Positions 5,717-11,242 of a DNA stretch of 11,242 nt are shown in pieces; position 1 is the stretch's first letter, and each line of letters begins with the position of its first letter. The position numbers and the translations under genes were made by a program. The stretch covers positions 1 through 11,242 of the forward strand of contig JBEKFH010000134.1 in assembly GCA_050013415.1 (NCBI GenBank), given 5' to 3'. The notes under the pieces were generated by a model. It was not told the origin of the DNA. It ran no database searches and saw only the letters and a program-made list of their open reading frames with translations. The DNA is from Palsa-506 sp050013415. Lineage in GTDB: Bacteria > Actinomycetota > Actinomycetes > Streptosporangiales > Streptosporangiaceae.

Positions 5717-6142
5717 GTGCCGCTTTCTGAGCACGAGCAGCGTCAGCTCGAGCAGATCGAGCAAGCGCTTTATGCCGAGTATCCGCGCTTCGCCAACGCC
5801 GTCCGTGCGAGCGATCCGCGCGTGCACTACAAGCGCAGGGTGGTCGAGGCCGCTTTCGGATTCGTGCTCGGCATCGGCCTGCTGCTGGCCGGCGTCGCCG
5901 CCAACATCTGGATCGGCGTCGCGGGCTTCGTGGTCATGCTCGCCTGCGCCATGTGGGCGCTGACGAGCTGGCGGCACATGACCGGCACGGCCCAGGGAGC
6001 GGTCGCGGCCTCCGGGCCGGATCGCGGCCCTGCGGGCGCCCGTCGCACCGCCAAGGGCCGCCGTGGCAGCCGGCCGCGCAGCCCCAAGCTCATGGAGCGG
6101 CTCGAGGAACGGTGGCGCCGCCGCCAGGAGCGGGACCGCTAG
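5717..6142 (+). CDS. DUF3040 domain small membrane protein
   Basis: A 141-aa actinobacterial protein of the DUF3040 family; its function is not known. The N-terminus MPLSEHEQRQLEQIEQALYAEYPRF is the family hallmark and begins exactly at GTG 5717, with GGGAGG just upstream. The in-frame ATG at 5705 would add four residues that are really the RBS. A basic stretch (HYKRR, about 37-41) leads into two hydrophobic helices (about 43-61 and 64-84). A highly basic, Arg/Lys-rich cytoplasmic tail (about 108-141) could touch nucleic acid or acidic lipids. As I recall, the family often sits next to the mraZ-rsmH division cluster and near TgpA/DUF58/MoxR genes, as here. Its TAG is 4 nt from the stop codon of the convergent transglutaminase gene. 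Confidence 0.9.
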   Translation: MPLSEHEQRQLEQIEQALYAEYPRFANAVRASDPRVHYKRRVVEAAFGFVLGIGLLLAGVAANIWIGVAGFVVMLACAMWALTSWRHMTGTAQGAVAASGPDRGPAGARRTAKGRRGSRPRSPKLMERLEERWRRRQERDR

Positions 6143-6146
6143 AGCG

Positions 6147-8696
6147 CTAGCTCTCTCTTCCCAGCTCGCGGGCCCGGCCGCGGATCCGGAGGCCGGCCGC
6201 GTCGAGCCAGCCGAATACGTCAAGGGCGTGCTGCAGCCCGGTATGCAGCGGGGCCAGCGCCGACGGCGGCAGCAGCCGGGCTCGCCACCGCACCGCGCGG
6301 GCCGCCTCAGCGGCGACCGCCCGCCGAACCACGGCGACGTCTGCGCGAAGCGTGTCAGGCGCGCGGGCGACCTTCGCATAGCGTGCCCGTTCCTCCGCCT
6401 CCGCGATGCGCCCGAGCGCGCGCTGGCCGTGCTCGCCCAGCCGCACCATGCTCGCGAGCCTGCGCGACACCGCGCGCGGCGAGTCGCTGGCCCGCCAGCC
6501 GACGCCATAGTCGGTCAGATCATCGTGCAGTTCCCGCCACGCGACGTGAGCCAGCGCGGCGTCGCCGGCGGCAGCGCGCCAGCGCCGCCGCCGGGTCGCG
6601 GCCCTGATCGCCGCCGGCGCGAGGCACGCCAGCACCAGAATGGCAAGCACGATCGGCACGACCGGGGCCGAGCCGCCCCGGCTGGCCGTTGCCGCGCTGC
6701 CCAGCCCGTTCAGATGGTTCACCTTTGACAGCCCGCCGGACGGGGCCTTGGCGCCGGGAGCCGAGCCGCCGGTGCTGACCGGATTCGGCTGCGTGCCCTT
6801 CCCCCCGGTGCCCGCCGTCGCGGAGCTGGCATAGACCGGCTGGGTGGCCGTGCCCTGCCCGTCACTCCCGCCCGGCGTCGGCTCGAAGCGCAGCCAGCCG
6901 GCGCCCTGGAAGAAGAGCTCGGGCCATGCGTGCGCGTCGGCCTCGGTGACCTGCCAGCTGCCGTTCGGCTGCTTCGTGCCCGCGGTGTAGCCGACGGCGA
7001 TCCGGGACGGTATGCCGACCAGCCGGGCAAGAGCGGCCATCGCGAAGGCGAACTGCTGGCAGTAGCCGGTCCTGGTCCTGGTCAGGAAGTCGACCAGGCC
7101 CGCCGCGGAGTCCGGCTCGCTCGCCCGCAGGCTGTAAGTGAAGCGCCCGTCTGCCAGGAACCAGTTCTTCAGCGCGAGCGCCTTCTGGAAGGGAGTCCTG
7201 GCGTTCCGGGTGATCATCCTCGCCAGGCTCAGCAGCAGCTTTCGGTCCGGCGAGGGGAAGGAGAGGTACTGCGCGTCGATGCTGGCCGGCGGGGCCCCTG
7301 CCGTATTCAGTTGCAGAGCGGATGGCTCGATGTCGTCGCTCGTCGCCGTATAACTGAGCCCGGCCAGCCGTGCCTGGGCCGAGAAGACCATCAGGTTCGA
7401 CAGATCGGTCCGCCAGTGGCCGTCGACGAGCACGTCCTGTGGCGCGTACGGCAGCGGCAGGAAGGTGAGCGGGGATGAGTAGCCGGTGACCCCGGGGCTC
7501 ACGGTGACCCGGGTGGTGAACGGGAGAGCCTGGACGCCCGAGTTGAGGCCGGGAACGCCCGGGAGCGACCCGCCGCGGCCCAGCGGGCTGCCCGCGGTCG
7601 GCGGCTGCGGCACCCAGGTGCTCGTGGGCGGGTTGTAGTTGAGTATCTGGACCTGCAGATACTGGTACTGCGGCGCGGGACTGGTGGAGCGATAGGTGAG
7701 CACGGTGGCATTGCCGCCATGCAGCAGCATGCCCTGCATCTGGTCGATCGGGTCGGTGAGCGTGATGTGCCCGCCGACCCCGGCTCCGACTCCGGCCCCG
7801 CCGTGCCCGCTGAAGAGCTTGTGCACCCTGAGCCCGGGAAGTACCAGCGGGATGAAGATCGCCAGGCTGACCGCTGCCAGCCCGATCCGCCGCCCGGACG
7901 CCGCCAGCGCCCGGGTGTCAGGACCCCTGACCGGTTCGTCGTCGCCGTCCTTGCCGCTGTGCCAGAGGGTGACAAGGCGGCCCCAGATGCGCAGCCGCTC
8001 CCGCCCGTCGGCGGCCAGCAGGGCCAGGTAGCCAATGACGCCGACGCAGAACGTCAGCGTGGCGCCGACTGCGCCCTCCCGGGCACTTGTCGTGATCGGC
8101 ACGCTGAACAGCGCCAGTAGCGGCAGCCCGGCGATCGCCGGGCTCCGCAGCCGTACCGCGATCAGGTCGGCCGCCACGGCCATCAGCCCGATTCCGGCTG
8201 CAGCCAGCAGGTCGGTGCCATGCGTTCCCGGTACCGGCGGCACGTAAATCCGCTCGCTGATTCCCTGCGCGGCCAGGATCCGCAGGTGGTGCAGCGAGTT
8301 CGGCGTCGGCACGATCCAGCCGGCTGCCTCGGGTCCGGCGAACACCAGGTTGAGGTAAATCAGCAGGGCAGAGTAGTAAGTGATGAGGCTGGCCACCGCG
8401 GGCAGCGCCCGCAGCCGCGTCACGCTGGCGGCGGCGGCGATGACGATCGCCACGCCGAGCAGGTCCCGGTACCAGATCCCGCTGAGAACCAGCGGCGCGG
8501 CCGCGCCGAGGGAAAGGACCGTGGCGACCGCCGCGGCCTGCCTGGCCGGCAGCCGGGTGGCAGTGCCGGCGGCGGCGGCAACGACGATGGCCCCGGCGCC
8601 TGCCCAGAACCAGGCGATGCCGTCCAGCAGCGGGTACAGCGAGATGGACGCCAGCAGGACGGCCGCTGCGGCGGTGATCGTGATCCGGTGGTTCAT
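6147..8696 (-). CDS. TgpA-like membrane transglutaminase-domain protein
   Basis: An 849-aa membrane protein with an external papain/transglutaminase-fold domain, probably acting in the cell envelope; substrate unknown. About eight hydrophobic stretches lie before residue 290 (TgpA N-terminal region). A periplasm-like segment follows, then the transglutaminase core: Cys546 in TRTGYCQQFA, His589 in TEADAHAWPELFF, and E605 in WLRFEPTPG, where many relatives have Asp. Next come a Gly/Ser/Pro-rich linker (about 610-675), a single TM helix (about 678-698), an RRRRW stop-transfer and a cytoplasmic tail resembling DUF4129 (about 715-775). The start is ATG 8696-8694, which overlaps the DUF58 stop as ATGA. 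A longer reading from 8837 would duplicate 145 nt of the DUF58 gene and prepend an Arg/Gly-rich, non-family leader. It is translationally coupled and is the last gene of the moxR-DUF58-tgpA operon. Confidence 0.93.
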   Translation of the reverse strand: MNHRITITAAAAVLLASISLYPLLDGIAWFWAGAGAIVVAAAAGTATRLPARQAAAVATVLSLGAAAPLVLSGIWYRDLLGVAIVIAAAASVTRLRALPAVASLITYYSALLIYLNLVFAGPEAAGWIVPTPNSLHHLRILAAQGISERIYVPPVPGTHGTDLLAAAGIGLMAVAADLIAVRLRSPAIAGLPLLALFSVPITTSAREGAVGATLTFCVGVIGYLALLAADGRERLRIWGRLVTLWHSGKDGDDEPVRGPDTRALAASGRRIGLAAVSLAIFIPLVLPGLRVHKLFSGHGGAGVGAGVGGHITLTDPIDQMQGMLLHGGNATVLTYRSTSPAPQYQYLQVQILNYNPPTSTWVPQPPTAGSPLGRGGSLPGVPGLNSGVQALPFTTRVTVSPGVTGYSSPLTFLPLPYAPQDVLVDGHWRTDLSNLMVFSAQARLAGLSYTATSDDIEPSALQLNTAGAPPASIDAQYLSFPSPDRKLLLSLARMITRNARTPFQKALALKNWFLADGRFTYSLRASEPDSAAGLVDFLTRTRTGYCQQFAFAMAALARLVGIPSRIAVGYTAGTKQPNGSWQVTEADAHAWPELFFQGAGWLRFEPTPGGSDGQGTATQPVYASSATAGTGGKGTQPNPVSTGGSAPGAKAPSGGLSKVNHLNGLGSAATASRGGSAPVVPIVLAILVLACLAPAAIRAATRRRRWRAAAGDAALAHVAWRELHDDLTDYGVGWRASDSPRAVSRRLASMVRLGEHGQRALGRIAEAEERARYAKVARAPDTLRADVAVVRRAVAAEAARAVRWRARLLPPSALAPLHTGLQHALDVFGWLDAAGLRIRGRARELGRES

Positions 8697-10219
8697 ACCG
8701 CCGCCCCCGGCAGATCTCGTGCGGCCGGCCCGGCCGAGTTGCCGGCCGGCCCGGGTGGTGCCGCGAAGCCCGCGCCAGACAGCCGTGCCCACGCGGTCGC
8801 GAGCGGCATCCCGGCGTCCACGGTGACGACGCGCCATCCCGCCCCGCTGAGGATGGCGGCGGCCGCGCTGGTCTCGGCATGAGTGCCCGCGCGGCTGCCG
8901 GGCGCGCTGGCGGCATCGGCCGGCCGGCCCAGCGCGCCCCCGAGTCCGTTCCGCTGCCCGCCGCTGCCCGGGTGCGTGTCCCCGTGGCTGTCCGGGTGTC
9001 CATTCCCGCCGCTGTTCGGGTGCTTGTCCCCGCGGACATTCCGCTGCCCGTCCCCGTTCCGCTGCCCGTCCTCGTTCCGCTGCCCGTCCTCGTTCCGCTG
9101 CCCGTCCCCGTCCGCCTTGCCGGCCGGGGCGTTCCAGGTGGAGACCGCCAGGAGCATGGCGATCGCCGGGCCGCCATCACGGCGGCTGGCGGCAAGCTGG
9201 CGTGCGGTGGCGGCGGAGAGCCGTCCGGCTATGACGATGAGCAGCCCCCCTCCCGCCGCCCTGATCGCGGCGAGGCCGCCGGACAGCTCCGTGCCGCGCG
9301 ATGGCCTGACCACGGCAAGTGAGTCAAGGAGAACATCCTCGAACATGCCCGCCGCGGCGACCGGCCCGGCATCGGTGATGAGCTGCCCGTCGATCTCGCC
9401 CCTGGCGAGATGCACGCCGATGGACGCGGCCGCGCTGACGGCGAACTCGAACGATGAGCTGATCCCGCTACCCGCGTGCGCGCTGCGCCGCGTATCCAGC
9501 AGCAGCATCGCCCGGTTCCGCCAGCGCTGCTCCTCACGGCGGACCATCAGCTGGCCGTACCTGGCCGTGGAGCGCCAGTGCACCCGGCGCAGCTCGTCCC
9601 CGTCCCGGTAGGCCCTCGGGACCACATCGTCCTCGCCGGCCGCCGCCGCGGCCCGGGTCCTGCCGTCGCCCTCGCCCACCCAGCTCGCGCCGATCGCAGT
9701 CCTGGCCAGCGGCACGACCTTCGGGGTGACCACGAGCGTGGTGGTCGAGGCGAACGAGCGGCCGAGCTCGACCAGGCCGAACGCGTCCGCGATGCGCACG
9801 TCTAGCGGGCCGATGGTGAACTTCCCGCGCAGGTCAGAGCGGAGCGGGTAGCTGAGTTCGCGAACCCCGCCCCGCTCTACCCCGTCCAGTACGTACCGGG
9901 GGCGCGTTCCGAGCGCGTAAGGTATCGCGTCTTCGGCGAGCAGTAGCCCGGTGGGCAGCCGTGAGACATTCTCCAGCCGGAGGGTCACCTGCGCGGCATG
10001 TCCCGCCGGCACCCGGGCCGGGGTCACCTGGCGGAGGCAGCTGAGCCGGTACCTGGCCCGTCCGGCCGCGAGCGCGGATAGCAGCGGCAGGACGAACAGC
10101 AGCGCCCCGACGCTGACCAGGTCGCGCTCGCCGAGGGCCAGCCCGGCGATCACGGCGGCCAGGCCGGCGGCGAGGAATGAGGTGCCCCGCGTGGTGAACG
10201 CCGCGAGCAGTGACCGCAT
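8693..10219 (-). CDS. DUF58 domain protein with internal repeat insert
   Basis: A 508-aa partner of the MoxR ATPase. It has two N-terminal TM helices (about 13-30 and 35-52), then a beta-rich domain with PLRSDLRGKFTIGPLDVRIADAFGL (125-149), the DUF58 signature YRDGDELRRVHWRSTARYGQL (204-224), and a vWA-like segment from RNRAMLLLDTR (235-244) onward. This places most of it in the cytoplasm; its biochemical role is unsettled. The family is usually about 400-440 aa. The excess is a hydrophilic Gly/Asp/Asn/His-rich insert (about 364-447) carrying four hexapeptides [GE]DGQRN (371-394) and three octapeptides G-[DN]-x-H-P-x-S-[GH] (397-420), after which normal sequence resumes (GWRVVTVDAGMPLATAW). 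The start ATG 10219 has GGAAGG-type purines 6-7 nt upstream. The stop overlaps the tgpA start by 4 nt. Confidence 0.93.
   Translation of the reverse strand: MRSLLAAFTTRGTSFLAAGLAAVIAGLALGERDLVSVGALLFVLPLLSALAAGRARYRLSCLRQVTPARVPAGHAAQVTLRLENVSRLPTGLLLAEDAIPYALGTRPRYVLDGVERGGVRELSYPLRSDLRGKFTIGPLDVRIADAFGLVELGRSFASTTTLVVTPKVVPLARTAIGASWVGEGDGRTRAAAAAGEDDVVPRAYRDGDELRRVHWRSTARYGQLMVRREEQRWRNRAMLLLDTRRSAHAGSGISSSFEFAVSAAASIGVHLARGEIDGQLITDAGPVAAAGMFEDVLLDSLAVVRPSRGTELSGGLAAIRAAGGGLLIVIAGRLSAATARQLAASRRDGGPAIAMLLAVSTWNAPAGKADGDGQRNEDGQRNEDGQRNGDGQRNVRGDKHPNSGGNGHPDSHGDTHPGSGGQRNGLGGALGRPADAASAPGSRAGTHAETSAAAAILSGAGWRVVTVDAGMPLATAWARLSGAGFAAPPGPAGNSAGPAARDLPGAAV
8960..9031. repeat. Three imperfect 24-bp tandem repeats in the DUF58 gene
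   Basis: Minus-strand codons 397-420 encode three octapeptides of the form G-[DN]-x-H-P-x-S-[GH]. They are diverged at the base level and adjoin the 18-bp repeats. A GGQRN echo of the hexapeptide follows them, suggesting the two repeat types share a history. Confidence 0.65.
9039..9110. repeat. Four 18-bp tandem repeats in the DUF58 gene
   Basis: The plus-strand unit ttccgctgcccgtcc[ct]cg occurs four times head to tail: 9039-9056, 9057-9074, 9075-9092 and 9093-9110. Only one base varies (C, T, T, C). Eighteen bases equal six codons, so copy number can change without a frameshift; the minus strand reads [GE]DGQRN four times. Near-identity suggests recent slippage. Confidence 0.95.
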
Positions 10220-10320
10220 GTCCGGCCCTTCCTTCCGCCTTGGCGTCCAATCTATGGCCAGGCCGTGAGCGGGGCCACTGCCAGTGACCGGCGTCGGCTG
10301 CCGGGGCCAGCGGGCAGCGG

Positions 10321-11242
10321 CTATCGCAGCGGCAGCGGCATCCGTTCGACCAGTCTCGCCAGGACCCGCTCCGGAAGCTCGCGTTCCACCATGGCTTCAG
10401 GAGTGGGCAGCAGCCGGTGCGCGAGCACCGGGCCGGCCAGCATCTGGACGTCGTCCGGTATGACGAAATCCCTGCCGTCCAGCGCGGCGTAGGCCCGGCT
10501 GGCGCGCAGCAGGTGCAAGGTGGCGCGCGGAGAGGCGCCGAGCCTGAGCTCAGGGGATGCCCGGGTGGCGTTGACCAGGCTGACCACGTACTGCCTGATC
10601 GGCTTTGCCACGTGCACGGCGCGCACGGCCGCGATCAGGTCGCGGATGTCCTTGGCGTGCGCGGCCGGACGTAGCTCGTCGAGCGGCGATGACGATCCGT
10701 GCGTGTCCAGCATCTCAAGCTCGGCATCCTTGTCCGGATAGCCGATGGAGATGCGGGCGGTGAAGCGGTCCCGCTGCGCCTCCGGCAGCGGATACGTCCC
10801 CTCCATCTCCACCGGATTCTGGGTGGCGATCACCATGAACGGGAGTTCCAGCGGATAGGTGGCCCCGTCCACCGTGACCTGGCGCTCCTCCATGCACTCC
10901 AGCAGCGCGGACTGGGTCTTCGGTGACGCGCGGTTGATCTCGTCGCCGATCACGATGTTGGCGAAGACCGGGCCCGGCTTGAACTCGAATTCCCTGAGCT
11001 CCTGATTGAAGGCACTGACGCCGGTCAGGTCACTCGGCAGCAAATCCGGCGTGAACTGGACGCGCCGGATGGAGCAGTCGATCGAGCGCGCGAGCGCCTT
11101 GGCCAGCAGGGTCTTCCCGACGCCGGGAACGTCCTCGATCAGCAGGTGCCCCTCGGCCAGCAGGACCGTCAGGGCGAGCCTGATCGCTTCCGGCTTGCCC
11201 TCGATCACGGTCTCGACGGACGCGCTGATCCGGCGGGCCACG
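10321..11242 (-). CDS. MoxR-family AAA+ ATPase, 5' end outside window
   Basis: A MoxR-type AAA+ ATPase, thought to act as a chaperone-like factor on a partner complex with DUF58/vWA proteins. In the visible 306 codons: Walker A DVPGVGKT (37-44), Walker B IVIGDE (96-101), sensor 1 ATQN (139-142), arginine finger region PEAQRDRF (153-160), and a C-terminal lid with a SPRATLHLLRASRAYA sensor-2 segment. The reading frame runs off the right edge. The codon at 11241 is GTG, but relatives have some 15-20 residues before this point, so it is probably an internal valine and the true start is outside. The stop TAG is at 10323-10321, and a 101-nt gap leads to DUF58 on the same strand. It is the first visible gene of the operon. 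Confidence 0.95.
   Translation of the reverse strand, partial: VARRISASVETVIEGKPEAIRLALTVLLAEGHLLIEDVPGVGKTLLAKALARSIDCSIRRVQFTPDLLPSDLTGVSAFNQELREFEFKPGPVFANIVIGDEINRASPKTQSALLECMEERQVTVDGATYPLELPFMVIATQNPVEMEGTYPLPEAQRDRFTARISIGYPDKDAELEMLDTHGSSSPLDELRPAAHAKDIRDLIAAVRAVHVAKPIRQYVVSLVNATRASPELRLGASPRATLHLLRASRAYAALDGRDFVIPDDVQMLAGPVLAHRLLPTPEAMVERELPERVLARLVERMPLPLR

Noticed and set aside
8697..8837. N-terminal extension of the transglutaminase gene to 8837
   Set aside because: It would overlap DUF58 by 145 nt and adds an Arg/Gly-rich leader before a normal membrane start; the ATGA overlap at 8696 is far better.
9039..9110. Possible CRISPR array
   Set aside because: Units are contiguous 18-mers with no spacers and lie in frame inside a coding gene.
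7918..9195. Minus-strand frame with Thr/Gly repeats (GTGSGTRTGSGT-like)
   Set aside because: It is the 18-bp tandem repeat of the DUF58 gene read in another frame, continuing into the shifted frame of tgpA.
8883..9611. Plus-strand frame with FRCPS repeats, resembling a repeat protein
   Set aside because: It is the antisense reading of the same DUF58 repeats, with no RBS and no sensible product.
10220..10320. Terminator or promoter between moxR and DUF58
   Set aside because: The 101-nt gap has no convincing stem-loop or -10/-35 pair; the genes are taken as one operon.

Overview
The window is about 70% GC with GC-rich third codon positions. EF-P, NusB, DUF3040 and a MoxR/DUF58/TgpA module together point to a high-GC actinobacterium, possibly near Streptosporangiales; the sequence does not fix the family. 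Both ends cut through genes.

Layout. Positions 1-1782 (+) hold a housekeeping run: the 3' part of an M24 Xaa-Pro peptidase, efp and nusB, closely spaced and probably co-transcribed. Positions 1783-4263 look like an accessory block: a minus-strand DHFR/RibD-C-family reductase, a 5'-truncated nitrilase remnant (minus), a short intergenic region rich in palindromes, and a plus-strand two-TM protein of unknown function closed by a very strong hairpin. Positions 4264-6142 (+) hold dinB (DNA polymerase IV) and a small DUF3040 membrane protein. From 6147 to the right edge, on the minus strand, lies a moxR - DUF58 - tgpA-like operon, with an ATGA stop/start overlap between its last two genes. It meets the DUF3040 gene tail to tail across only 4 nt.

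How the genes relate. EF-P and NusB serve translation and rRNA transcription. The peptidase recycles proline peptides. DinB performs translesion synthesis. MoxR ATPase, DUF58 protein and membrane transglutaminase-like protein form a recurrent cell-envelope module. As I recall, in many actinobacteria this module and DUF3040 sit beside the mraZ-rsmH division/wall cluster, so mraZ may lie just beyond the right edge (inference).

Most of the window is ordinary core actinobacterial sequence; I see no CRISPR array, IS element, RNA gene or obvious defence system. The best leads are two tandem DosR/DevR-like palindromes 23 bp apart upstream of the two-TM protein, an in-frame 18-bp tandem repeat inside the DUF58 gene, an EF-P loop reading PGKGG rather than the PGKGP I remember for actinobacteria, and the decayed nitrilase whose surviving part begins at its catalytic Cys motif.
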